From Pseudomonadota bacterium (lineage in GTDB: Bacteria > Pseudomonadota > Gammaproteobacteria > Pseudomonadales > UBA5518): DNA of 15,291 bases. The notes below the pieces were generated by a model. It was not told where the DNA came from and made no database searches. It worked only from the letters and a program-made list of their open reading frames with translations. The stretch's first letter is position 1, and every line of letters starts with the position of its first letter. A program made the translations under genes and the position numbers. The stretch covers positions 7,332-22,622 of the forward strand of contig JAKJFB010000015.1 of NCBI GenBank assembly GCA_022705125.1, given 5' to 3'. Shown piece after piece: positions 7,116-13,664 of this stretch.

Positions 7116-7661
7116 CTATGGCGCGGGCGGTTCGCGCGGTGGCCGGTTGCGGCGCTCGCGCAGGCGTGAGCGCCACTTCAGTTGCACACCGACGCGCCAC
7201 AGCACGCGCATGGCCAGCCAGGCCAGCGTGCCCAGCACCACGCCGCACAGCAGGCTGCCGAGCAGCAGCGGGGGCCAGATGTCGCTCAGGCTCTGCTCGA
7301 TCCATTCCACGCTCAGCTCGAACGGGGCGGCGCTGGCGGGGATGTCCATCAGCCAGGCGCCGAGGCGATAGGTCGCGTAGAAGATCGGCGGCATCGTCAG
7401 CGGGTTCGTCAGCCACACCAGCGCCACGGCCAGCGTGATGTTGCAGCGCAGCCAGATCGCGCCCGCGGCAGCGATCAGCATCTGCATCGGCACCGGTATG
7501 AACGCCACGAATATGCCGACGAATGCCGCGACCGAGACCGAGTGCCGGTTCAGGTGCCACAGGTTCGGGTCGTGCAGGCGCTCGCGCACCAGGCGCAGCG
7601 ACTTGTGATCGCGGATGGCGTGCGGCTTGGGCAGCAGGCGCCGGATGGTTCTGCGCGGCAT
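7116..7661 (-). CDS. DUF2062 membrane protein, copy 2
   Basis: The 181-residue DUF2062 protein is the first of the tandem pair in the direction of transcription. It has the same motif order as its neighbour: MPRRTIRRLLPKP, LHDPNLWHLNRHSV (29-42), IPVPMQM (55-61), LRCNIT (71-76), TNPLTMPP (85-92) and a basic proline-rich tail (162-181). Membrane segments lie at about 42-60, 61-83 and 132-152. The frame is open to 7733, but the ATG at 7661 is preferred: it aligns with copy 1, and GGAAG lies 6 bases before it. A plausible promoter stands about 70 bp upstream. The function is unknown; the constant place between lolE and comEC suggests an envelope role but does not prove it. Confidence 0.88.
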   Translation of the reverse strand: MPRRTIRRLLPKPHAIRDHKSLRLVRERLHDPNLWHLNRHSVSVAAFVGIFVAFIPVPMQMLIAAAGAIWLRCNITLAVALVWLTNPLTMPPIFYATYRLGAWLMDIPASAAPFELSVEWIEQSLSDIWPPLLLGSLLCGVVLGTLAWLAMRVLWRVGVQLKWRSRLRERRNRPPREPPAP

Positions 7662-7728
7662 CGATGGCTTCCGGGCGGGCTCTTCGGGCGTTGACGGGGC
7701 GGCGGTGCGCGGGGCGAGCCGGCGCCGA

Positions 7729-7757
7729 AGCATAGGCCGCAGAGCCTGCCCTTACAA
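7729..7757 (-). promoter_or_regulatory. Probable sigma-70 promoter of the DUF2062 pair
   Basis: On the minus strand TTGTAA (7757-7752) is followed after exactly 17 bp by TATGCT (7734-7729). Each box matches four of six consensus positions. The start would fall near 7722, giving a leader of about 60 bases. The sequence here is less GC-rich than the surrounding genes, as expected for a promoter in the 194-bp divergent gap with comEC. Confidence 0.45.
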
Positions 7758-7843
7758 GATTGCAATTGTTGCGGCGCTGCGCCTCAATGCGCTCACGGCC
7801 GGCGCCGCGCCATGCGTGCCCCGGGCGTCTCGTCCAAAGGATT

Positions 7844-7850
7844 GGAGAGG
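7844..7850 (+). promoter_or_regulatory. comEC: Ribosome-binding site that decides the comEC start
   Basis: GGAGAGG lies 5 bases before the ATG at 7856. The reading frame is open back to 7760, but the upstream stretch has no such site and its residues do not look like a ComEC start. Confidence 0.7.
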
Positions 7851-7855
7851 CTCGC

Positions 7856-10168
7856 ATGATCGCAGGGATGCTCGCCGGCGCGGCCGGCATCGTCATCGTC
7901 ACCCGCCTTCCCGTCCTGCCCGGCCTGCTGCCGGTCGGCGGCGCGGTGCTGCTCGCGCTCGTGCTGGCATGCTGGTGCCGGCCGCTGCCGCGGCTGGCCG
8001 CCTGCCTCGTGCTGGGCCTCGCCTGGGGTTGCCTGCGCGGCCATGAACTGCTGGCGCGCGTGCTGCCGGCGCAACTCGAGGGGCGCGATCTGCCGGTACG
8101 GCTCTGTGTCGAGGGCCTGCCGCTCCTGCGTCACGACGAGCGCGGGGAAACCTGGCGGCTGCGCGCGCGCGTGCTCGATCCGCTGCCTGGGGCCTCGGGC
8201 CCGCTCGCCCGCTGGCAGGGACGGCGGGTCGAGCTCGGCTGGTACGGTCCGGCGGCATTCGCGCCCGGCGAGGCCTGGGCCATGACGCTGCGCCTGCGCG
8301 CGCCGCGCGGCTTCGTCAATCCCGGCGGTTACGATTACCAGGCCTGGCTGCTGGGGCAGGGTATCGATGCCACGGGCTACGCGGTGAACAAGACGCCCGC
8401 GGTGCGTCTGGACGATGCCCTGTGCCGGGTGCCGCTGGACCGCTGGCGCTACCGCTTGCGCGCCCGCCTCGAGGGCCTGCTCGCGCACGAGCCGCAGCTG
8501 GGCAAGCTGCTCGCGGTCACCCTGGGGGATGCCTCGCGTTTCACCCCCGCCGACTGGGCGCTGTTCGCGCGCACCGGCACCACGCACCTGATGGTGATCA
8601 GCGGCATGCACATCACCCTGGTGGCCATGCTGGTGATGGCGTTCGCCGGGTTCGCGGCGCGGGCATGGCCGCGGGCGCTGCTGGTGCTGCCGGCGCGCAG
8701 CTGGGGCATGCTCGCGGCGGCGCCGGCCACGCTCGCCTACGGCGCGCTCGCCGGCATGGGCGTGTCGGTGCAGCGCGCGCTGCTGATGGTCGGCGTGCTG
8801 TTCCTGTTCGGCCTGCGCGAGCGGCACCTGCAGCCCTGGCTCGCCTATGCGCTGGCGCTGCTCGCCGTGCTGGTGGCGCAGCCGCTGGCCGCGATGCAGA
8901 CCGGATTCTGGCTGAGCTTCATCACCGTGGGTGCGCTGCTGCTGGCCTTTGCCGGGCGGCTGGAGCGGCCTTCGCGCGCGCAACTGCTGTGGCTGCCGCA
9001 GCTGGTGGTGGGCGTGGCGCTGTGGTGTCCGCTGCTGCTCGCCGGGCAGGCGCAGGCGCCGCTGGCACCGCTGGTCAACGCCCTCGCGATTCCGCTCGCG
9101 GACCTGGTGGTCGTGCCGGCGGCACTGGCCGGCTGCCTGCTGCTGGCCCTGGGCGATGCCTTCGCCTGGCCGCTGCTGAAGCTCGCGCTGCTCGGCCTGG
9201 AGCTGCTGACGCGGCTGCTGCAACGCGCCGCCGCGATCAGCCCGGAGCTGCCCGCGCTGGCGCCGGCGCCGGATGCCTGGCGCATCGCGTTCGCGCTGCT
9301 CGGCACGGTGTGGCTGCTGCTGCCGCGCGGATTCCCCGCGCGCGCCGCGGGCGTGGCACTGCTGCTGCCACTGCTGCTGCCCGCGCGCGAGCCGCCGCCG
9401 CTGCTGGAACTGCTGATGCTGGACGCGGGCCAGGGCAGCGCCGTGGTCGTGCGCACCGCCCGTCACAGCCTGGTCTACGACGCCGGGCCGCGCTTCAGCG
9501 AGCGCTTCGAGGCCGGCGGGGCGATCGTGGCGCCGGCGCTGGCGCGCAGCGGTGTGCGCCGGCTCGATCGCCTGGTGATCAGCCATGCCGACAACGACCA
9601 CTCGGGCGGGGCGGCGGGGCTGTTCGCGGCGCTGCCGGTAAACGACGCGCTCGGCGCCGAGGGCATCGAGGGCCTCGCAGCGCGATCCTGCGAGCGCGGC
9701 ATGCGCTGGGAGTGGGACGGCGTGGCATTCGCGGTGCTGCATCCGCGCGCGGGATTGCCGGGCTCGGACAACAACCGTTCCTGCGTGCTGCGCATCGCGG
9801 CGGCCGGACGCGTGATCCTGCTCGCCGGCGATATCGAGGCCGAGGCCGAGGCGGTGCTGCTCGCATCGGCGCGCGAACAATTGCGCGCCGATATGTTGCT
9901 GGTGCCCCATCACGGCAGCCGCAGTTCCTCCACCGCCGCCTTCGTCGCGGCCGTGCAGCCGCGCTACGCGCTGGTATCGGCCGGCCATCGCAACCGCTTC
10001 GGTCATCCGCATCCGGACGTGCTCGCGCGTTATCGCGCCTCGGGCGCGCAGATCCTCGAGACCGCGCGCCTCGGCGCGGTGCGCTTGCAGGTCGATGCGC
10101 ACGGCGTGATCGCCCCGCCCGAGCGCTGGCGCATCGACCACCGGCGGTTCTGGTATGCGAATGACTGA
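7856..10168 (+). CDS. comEC: ComEC/Rec2 family DNA-uptake channel
   Basis: The 770-residue polytopic membrane protein carries transforming single-stranded DNA across the inner membrane. Three parts are visible. Residues about 30-180 are the N-terminal DUF4131/OB-like region, with FVNPGGYDYQAWLLGQGI. Residues about 220-480 are the competence domain, with TLGDASRFTPADWALFARTG followed by HLMVISGMHI, the family hallmark, and many hydrophobic segments. Residues about 515-755 are a metallo-beta-lactamase-like nuclease domain, with LDAGQGSAVVV, SHADNDHSGG (576-585) and VPHHGS (683-688), then GHRNRFGHPHP. The metal-binding motif HxDxDH is complete, so the domain may be active, unlike some degenerate members. 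Full family length and no frame break indicate a functional gene. It is divergent from the DUF2062 pair and converges on xseA. No other uptake genes are in the window, so natural competence is not proven. Confidence 0.94.
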   Translation: MIAGMLAGAAGIVIVTRLPVLPGLLPVGGAVLLALVLACWCRPLPRLAACLVLGLAWGCLRGHELLARVLPAQLEGRDLPVRLCVEGLPLLRHDERGETWRLRARVLDPLPGASGPLARWQGRRVELGWYGPAAFAPGEAWAMTLRLRAPRGFVNPGGYDYQAWLLGQGIDATGYAVNKTPAVRLDDALCRVPLDRWRYRLRARLEGLLAHEPQLGKLLAVTLGDASRFTPADWALFARTGTTHLMVISGMHITLVAMLVMAFAGFAARAWPRALLVLPARSWGMLAAAPATLAYGALAGMGVSVQRALLMVGVLFLFGLRERHLQPWLAYALALLAVLVAQPLAAMQTGFWLSFITVGALLLAFAGRLERPSRAQLLWLPQLVVGVALWCPLLLAGQAQAPLAPLVNALAIPLADLVVVPAALAGCLLLALGDAFAWPLLKLALLGLELLTRLLQRAAAISPELPALAPAPDAWRIAFALLGTVWLLLPRGFPARAAGVALLLPLLLPAREPPPLLELLMLDAGQGSAVVVRTARHSLVYDAGPRFSERFEAGGAIVAPALARSGVRRLDRLVISHADNDHSGGAAGLFAALPVNDALGAEGIEGLAARSCERGMRWEWDGVAFAVLHPRAGLPGSDNNRSCVLRIAAAGRVILLAGDIEAEAEAVLLASAREQLRADMLLVPHHGSRSSSTAAFVAAVQPRYALVSAGHRNRFGHPHPDVLARYRASGAQILETARLGAVRLQVDAHGVIAPPERWRIDHRRFWYAND

Positions 10169-10245
10169 TTTGGCGCGTCGCTGGCTGCGCTGCCACTTGG
10201 CGAGATTCAGCCAATTCAGCTGACCTTTGGGTTCCACCGGCGTGA
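10169..10245. other. Non-coding stretch between comEC and the inverted-repeat element
   Basis: I find no gene here. It contains a weak hairpin TTGGC (10197-10201) / GCCAA (10210-10214) and a 9-bp-spaced direct repeat ATTCAGC (10205-10211 and 10214-10220). The base composition is less GC-rich than the flanking genes. It may be part of a longer repeat unit that includes the element at 10246-10439, but this cannot be shown from one copy. Confidence 0.4.
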
Positions 10246-10275
10246 GGCGTCCGAGCTCCTGCCGGCAATGCGGAC
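10246..10275 (+). repeat. Left terminal inverted repeat of the 194-bp element
   Basis: It pairs with 10410-10439 in inverted orientation. Only positions 12 (T against C) and 23 (A against C) of the 30 differ. Pairing stops exactly at both edges: the flanking bases on either side do not match. Confidence 0.85.
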
Positions 10276-10279
10276 CTTC

Positions 10280-10299
10280 TGTCGCCATGGATGGCGACA
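10280..10299. repeat. Internal hairpin 1
   Basis: TGTCGCCAT and ATGGCGACA are perfect 9-bp complementary arms around a 2-base GG centre. As single-stranded RNA or DNA, the innermost pairs would open to make a loop. Confidence 0.8.
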
Positions 10300-10321
10300 A
10301 ATCGGCAGGACTGCCGATTTG
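10298..10321. repeat. Internal hairpin 2
   Basis: An 11-bp perfect inverted repeat with core AAATCGGCAG / CTGCCGATTT is separated by GA. It overlaps the outer bases of hairpin 1 by two positions, so the two cannot both be fully paired. The short T-run at the right end is too brief for a strong intrinsic terminator. Confidence 0.8.
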
Positions 10322-10350
10322 GACGCCGTAGCGAAGCGCAGGCGCCCGAA

Positions 10351-10378
10351 GGGCGAGCGCCATGGAGGGCGCTCGTCC
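10351..10378. repeat. Internal hairpin 3
   Basis: Arms GGGCGAGCGCC (10351-10361) and GGCGCTCGTCC (10368-10378) pair at all 11 positions if one G-T (G-U in RNA) pair is counted. The loop is ATGGAG. The G-U pair keeps the stem intact in RNA of the plus strand, a mild hint of selection on RNA structure. Confidence 0.75.
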
Positions 10379-10409
10379 CAGAGAGCCCACAGGGATGTGT
10401 TCACGGCGT

Positions 10410-10439
10410 GTCCGCAGTGCCGGCAGGGGCTCGGACGCC
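10410..10439 (-). repeat. Right terminal inverted repeat of the 194-bp element
   Basis: Inverted partner of 10246-10275 with 28 of 30 positions matching. It ends 36 bp before the xseA stop codon. Confidence 0.85.
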
Positions 10440-10475
10440 GTCGATTGGCAGCATGCATTGAATCAGGTTCAGTTG

Positions 10476-11831
10476 TTACGGAAGCACAGCCTCTACCGTG
10501 CAATCGAGACTGCCGCTGCCCAGTCGCGCCTGCACCCGGGCGCCGGGGGTGGTGTCGGTCGCCGCGCGCAGCGCGCGGCCCTCGGCGTCGCGCACGATCG
10601 CGTAGCCGCGCGCCAGCGTGGACAGCGGGCTCACGGAATCGAGCAGGTGGGCGAGCGCGGCGAGGCGCTTCTCGCGCGCCGCGTGAGCCTGGCGCATCGC
10701 GGTGGCGAGGCGCTTGTCGAGTTGGGCGATCACGCGCCGCTGCTCCTCGAGGCGACGCGCGGGGGAGTGCGCGGCCAGGCCGGTGCGCGCGTGCGCGAGG
10801 CGCGATTCGGCCAGTTGCAGACGATGACGCATGCCCGCGCGCAGGCGCAGCTCGAGGTCGTCGAGGCGTTGCGCCTGTTCGCGCAGGCGCGCGCCCGGAT
10901 GACGCAGCCGGCGCGCCAGCCATTGCAGCCGCTGCCGGCGCGCCGAGAGCTCGCGCGCGAGCAACTGCGCGAGGCGGGTGCGCGAGGCGGCGAGCGAGCG
11001 CAGCAGGGCGTCACGGTCCGGCGTCAGCAGCTCGGCCGCGGCCGAGGGCGTTGGCGCGCGCACATCGGCCACGAGGTCGGCGATGGTGAAGTCGGTCTCG
11101 TGGCCCACGGCCGACACCACGGGCAGCGCGCTGGCGTGGATAGCGCGCGCGACGATCTCCTCGTTGAAGGCCCACAGGTCCTCCAGCGAGCCGCCGCCAC
11201 GCCCGACCAGCAGCACGTCGAGCGGCGGGTCCAGCGCCGGGGCGACACGGTTTGCGCTGGCGATCGCGGCGGCGATCTGCGTGCCGGCGCCCTCGCCCTG
11301 CACCGGGACCGGGAACACGCTGACGCGCAGCGGCGGGTAGCGCCGCCTGAGCACGGTGAGAATGTCGTGCAGCGCCGCGCCGGTGGCGGAGGTGATCACG
11401 CCCAGATGCGCGGGGAACGGCGGCAGCGCGCGCTTGCGCTCGGGGGCGAACAGGCCCTCGGCGGCGAGGCGCTGGCGCAGCAGCTCCAGCGCGCGCTGCA
11501 GCGCGCCGGCACCGGCGGCCTCGAGCTCCTCGACGATCAGCTGGTAGTCGCCGCGCGCCGCGTACAGGCTGACGCTGCCGCGCACCAGCACGCGGTCGCC
11601 GTGCGCGGGGCGCAGGCGTGCGCGCAGATTGCGGTTGCGGAACATCGCGCAGCGCACCTGTGCATCGCTGTCTTTCAGCGTGAAGTACCAGTGGCCCGAG
11701 CCCGGTGCCGAGAAGTTGGAGATCTCGCCCTCGACCCACACCGAGGGGAACGCGGCTTCGAGCAGCTCGCGGCTGTGGCGGTTGAGGTCGCTGACGCTGA
11801 GTACCTGGCGGGCGTTGCCCTCGCGCTTCAT
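10476..11831 (-). CDS. xseA: Exodeoxyribonuclease VII large subunit
   Basis: The 451-residue catalytic subunit of exonuclease VII degrades single-stranded DNA from both ends into oligonucleotides, together with many copies of the small subunit XseB. Residues 10-105 are the N-terminal OB fold (VWVEGEISNF at 31-40, GHWYFTLKD at 46-54). The catalytic core follows, with ITSATGAALHD (146-156), GRGGGSLEDLW (210-220) and AVGHETDFTIADLVAD (241-256). Positions matching the conserved residues of the Escherichia coli enzyme are D156, R211, H244 and D247. Residues about 275-400 form the long coiled-coil arm that binds XseB. SPLSTLARGYAIV (401-413) is the usual C-terminal domain. The ATG at 11831 has GGAAG about 7 bases upstream. 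It lies 40 bp downstream of the hydrolase gene and may share its transcript. No xseB is seen in the window. Confidence 0.95.
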   Translation of the reverse strand: MKREGNARQVLSVSDLNRHSRELLEAAFPSVWVEGEISNFSAPGSGHWYFTLKDSDAQVRCAMFRNRNLRARLRPAHGDRVLVRGSVSLYAARGDYQLIVEELEAAGAGALQRALELLRQRLAAEGLFAPERKRALPPFPAHLGVITSATGAALHDILTVLRRRYPPLRVSVFPVPVQGEGAGTQIAAAIASANRVAPALDPPLDVLLVGRGGGSLEDLWAFNEEIVARAIHASALPVVSAVGHETDFTIADLVADVRAPTPSAAAELLTPDRDALLRSLAASRTRLAQLLARELSARRQRLQWLARRLRHPGARLREQAQRLDDLELRLRAGMRHRLQLAESRLAHARTGLAAHSPARRLEEQRRVIAQLDKRLATAMRQAHAAREKRLAALAHLLDSVSPLSTLARGYAIVRDAEGRALRAATDTTPGARVQARLGSGSLDCTVEAVLP

Positions 11832-11871
11832 CCTGTGCTTCCGTCGCGGGCGCGGCGGAAGGCCGGCGCGT

Positions 11872-12651
11872 TCAGGCGTAGAAGATACGCCGCCAGCAGG
11901 TCCTGCGAAAGGGTCGCCAGTCGTTCTCGTCCTGCGCCAGGCGGTCGGCGATGGCGTGCAGCACCGTGGCGCTGAAACCGAGGCCGACGTGGCTCGCGAC
12001 GACGCGGATGTTGTCGGTCAGCGGCGTCTCGCGCTCGCGCGCGATCCGGTGCGAGACGATGCCGTCGCTGCGGCTGTAGATCGCGGTGCAGGGCACGCCC
12101 GGCACCGGTTGCACGATCTGCGCGACGCGCTGGCGCAGTTCCTCGCTGTGCAGCTCGGTCTCGGTGGCGAGCTCGTAGACGCGCCAGATCGTGGTGGCCT
12201 TGGGATCGCCGCCGATCGGGCTGCCGAGCGTGATCACCTGGCGCACGTGGTCGGGGCAGGCGCGTGCGAGCTCGCGCGCGAGCACGCCTCCCAGGCTCCA
12301 GCCGACCAGGCTCACCTTGCGTCCGCTCTTGCGCACCAGCGTGCCGAGCCGTTCGGCCAGGCGGTTCTCGAATTCGGGGTCCTCCGCGCGCAGGCCCATG
12401 TTGCGTCCCATGGCCCAGCCGTGGGTGTCGTAGCCCCAGTTGGCGATGTAGTAGCGCAGCGCCGCGGTGGAGCCGTCGGCGCCGAGGAAGCCGGGCAGCA
12501 CCATCACCGGGTGCCCGTCGCCGCCGCGCGCGCGGCGCAGGAACGGGTGCGCCAGCAGCAGCCGGTTGATCTCGATGACGAAGCGGCCGGGCTCGGTCAG
12601 CGCATAGGCCAGCCGGGGCGGAGTGGGGCGGGGCGAAGCGGTTGTTGTCAT
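11872..12651 (-). CDS. Alpha/beta hydrolase (lipase/esterase-like)
   Basis: The 259-residue protein has the alpha/beta-hydrolase fold. HPVMVLPGFLG (47-57) carries the oxyanion-hole region, and GWSLGG (117-122) is the nucleophile elbow with S119. The acid is probably D196 in IYSRSDGIVS, and H221 in ASHVGLG completes the triad. YYIANWGYDTHGWAMGRN (67-84) is typical of a group of small lipase-like hydrolases of unknown substrate. There is no signal peptide, so it appears cytoplasmic. Before the ATG at 12651 there is no clear ribosome-binding site, and the leader contains a repeated AGTGT motif that may be an operator or a leader hairpin. It is divergent from an XRE-type regulator gene and just upstream of xseA. 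The substrate is unknown; a thioesterase or acyltransferase role cannot be excluded. Confidence 0.85.
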   Translation of the reverse strand: MTTTASPRPTPPRLAYALTEPGRFVIEINRLLLAHPFLRRARGGDGHPVMVLPGFLGADGSTAALRYYIANWGYDTHGWAMGRNMGLRAEDPEFENRLAERLGTLVRKSGRKVSLVGWSLGGVLARELARACPDHVRQVITLGSPIGGDPKATTIWRVYELATETELHSEELRQRVAQIVQPVPGVPCTAIYSRSDGIVSHRIARERETPLTDNIRVVASHVGLGFSATVLHAIADRLAQDENDWRPFRRTCWRRIFYA

Positions 12652-12654
12652 TGG

Positions 12655-12684
12655 AGTGTCACACTTTTGCCTGCGGGAAAGTGT
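12655..12684. promoter_or_regulatory. Operator-like AGTGT repeats in the divergent hydrolase/regulator region
   Basis: AGTGT (12655-12659) and ACACT (12661-12665) form an 11-bp palindrome around one base. ACACTTT (12661-12667) pairs again with AAAGTGT (12678-12684) across 10 bases. Three half-sites in 30 bp, next to a gene for a DNA-binding protein, suggest an operator. The same sequence could instead form a hairpin in the hydrolase leader. Further right, TTGCAC occurs twice 8 bp apart (12717-12722, 12725-12730). I could not assign a convincing promoter in the 158-bp gap. Confidence 0.4.
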
Positions 12685-12809
12685 AGACCTGCGTGCCGCG
12701 CGCCCGCCACTGACGGTTGCACTATTGCACCAAGGCGGATCGAGCCCCGTGGCGTTGTGTACAGCTCATTACCCCGCGGGTAGTATCGGGCGAAACACGG
12801 ACCGGCACT

Positions 12810-13664
12810 GTGAGCGAATACCCGAGCAACTCCCTTCACCAGCCCGGCCCCTTCGGGCGGCTGCTGCGCTTCTGGCGCGCCACCTTCGGTCTCAGCCAGG
12901 AAGAGCTGGCGCTGGAGACCGGCGTGTCCGCGCGCCACGTCAGTTTCCTCGAGACCGGCCGCTCGCAGCCGGGGCGCAGCATGGTGCTCGCGCTGGCGGG
13001 CGTGTTCCGCCTCGCGCCGCAGGATCTCAACACACTGCTGGTCGCCGCCGGTTTCGCGCCCGATCCGCCGGGCGTCGACATGCAGGCGCCCGAGATGCGC
13101 TGGCTGCACAAATCGCTGGAGCTGAACATGCGCGCCCTCGATCCGTGGGCCGCGACGGTGCAGGACAAGTACGGCAACCTGCACCTCGTCAACCGCGGCT
13201 GGCTGGCGATGCTGCGCGCGCTGCTCGCGCCCGAGTTCCTCGCGCCGCCGATCAACAGCTACCACATGTTCTTCGCCGAGAACGGCCTGCGCGCGCGCCT
13301 GGTCGACTGGGAGGACGTCGCCTGCCGGCTGCTGATGACGCTGCAGCAGGAGGTGTTGCTGAGCGGCGACGCGGATGCCGCGCGGCTGCTCGGACAATTG
13401 CTGGCCTATCCCGCGATCCCGGAGCAGTGGGCGCGCCGCGGCGCGGAAATCGCGTTCCAGAACAGCTTCAGGTTGCGCCTGGCGATGCCCGACGGCGACG
13501 TGCGCAGTTACCTGTACACGGTGAACACCGTGGGCGCCACGCCCTACGTGGGCGAGCCGCGGCTGCTGCTGAGCCTGCTCACGCCCGAGGACCTGCGCCA
13601 GGAATTCACGGGTGCGCAGTTGCTGGCGGACGACACGTTGCGTCATCCGCTGCTGCATTACTGA
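12810..13664 (+). CDS. XRE-family transcriptional regulator with MmyB-type ligand-binding domain
   Basis: The 284-residue protein has an N-terminal helix-turn-helix (about 14-72): LLRFWRATFGLSQEELALETGVSARHVSFLE, followed by GRSQPGRSMVLALAGVF. The rest (about 95-275) fits the MmyB-like ligand-binding domain, with ALDPWAATVQDKYG and LVNRGWLAM as a PAS-like start, and SFRLRLAMPDG then YLYTVNTVGATPYVGEPRLLL near the end. Such proteins usually control a neighbouring enzyme gene, here most simply the divergent hydrolase; the ligand is unknown, and some relatives bind fatty acids. The GTG at 12810 is chosen because residues before it lack family similarity, though the frame is open to 12717. Its last 59 bp overlap the 3' end of rsmE on the other strand. 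Confidence 0.88.
   Translation: MSEYPSNSLHQPGPFGRLLRFWRATFGLSQEELALETGVSARHVSFLETGRSQPGRSMVLALAGVFRLAPQDLNTLLVAAGFAPDPPGVDMQAPEMRWLHKSLELNMRALDPWAATVQDKYGNLHLVNRGWLAMLRALLAPEFLAPPINSYHMFFAENGLRARLVDWEDVACRLLMTLQQEVLLSGDADAARLLGQLLAYPAIPEQWARRGAEIAFQNSFRLRLAMPDGDVRSYLYTVNTVGATPYVGEPRLLLSLLTPEDLRQEFTGAQLLADDTLRHPLLHY

Larger units (their letters stand above)
10246..10439. repeat. 194-bp element with 30-bp terminal inverted repeats and three internal hairpins (MITE-like or structured-RNA-like)
   Basis: The two ends are inverted repeats of 30 bp matching at 28 positions; the core is GGCGTCCGAGC and TGCGGAC. Between them lie three consecutive hairpins: arms 10280-10288/10291-10299, 10298-10308/10311-10321 and 10351-10361/10368-10378. 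The stretch from about 10379 to 10409 is unpaired apart from the right terminus. No target-site duplication is apparent at the borders (TGA before, GTC after). No ORF of believable length belongs to it. It fills most of the 307-bp gap between the convergent comEC and xseA genes. It resembles the short dispersed structured repeats of aquatic gammaproteobacteria, a vague recollection only. It may act as a non-autonomous mobile element, a bidirectional terminator, or the template of a folded RNA. Confidence 0.8.

Noticed and set aside
4504..7902. Very long open frame (1132 codons) on the minus strand opposite lolDE and the DUF2062 genes
   Set aside because: It is antisense to lolD and lolE and out of frame with the DUF2062 genes, and its translation is low-complexity (R, A, H, Q, D). 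It is a product of high GC content.
8422..10164. Second plus-strand open frame inside comEC (580 codons)
   Set aside because: It is a +1-shifted shadow of comEC with no recognisable domain; the comEC frame holds every hallmark motif.
10298..10321. Hairpin 2 of the element as a classical intrinsic terminator of comEC
   Set aside because: Only three Ts follow the stem, it is 130 bp past the stop codon, and it is integral to the larger inverted-repeat structure. A terminator role is possible but not supported on its own.
10280..10378. Possible CRISPR-like array of palindromic repeats
   Set aside because: The three stems differ from each other in sequence, and there is no constant repeat with spacers of equal length.
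7793..10390. Open frame of 865 codons on the minus strand opposite comEC, running into the inverted-repeat element
   Set aside because: It is a shadow of comEC with low-complexity translation. The first residues come from the repeat element and have no coding features.
10268..11089. Plus-strand open frames starting within the repeat element (also at 10362)
   Set aside because: They start in hairpin sequence and continue antisense through xseA. No ribosome-binding site or family resemblance is present.
12755..12786. Promoter TTGTGT ... TAGTAT for the regulator gene
   Set aside because: The spacing would be 20 bp and the -35 match is poor, so I do not call it.
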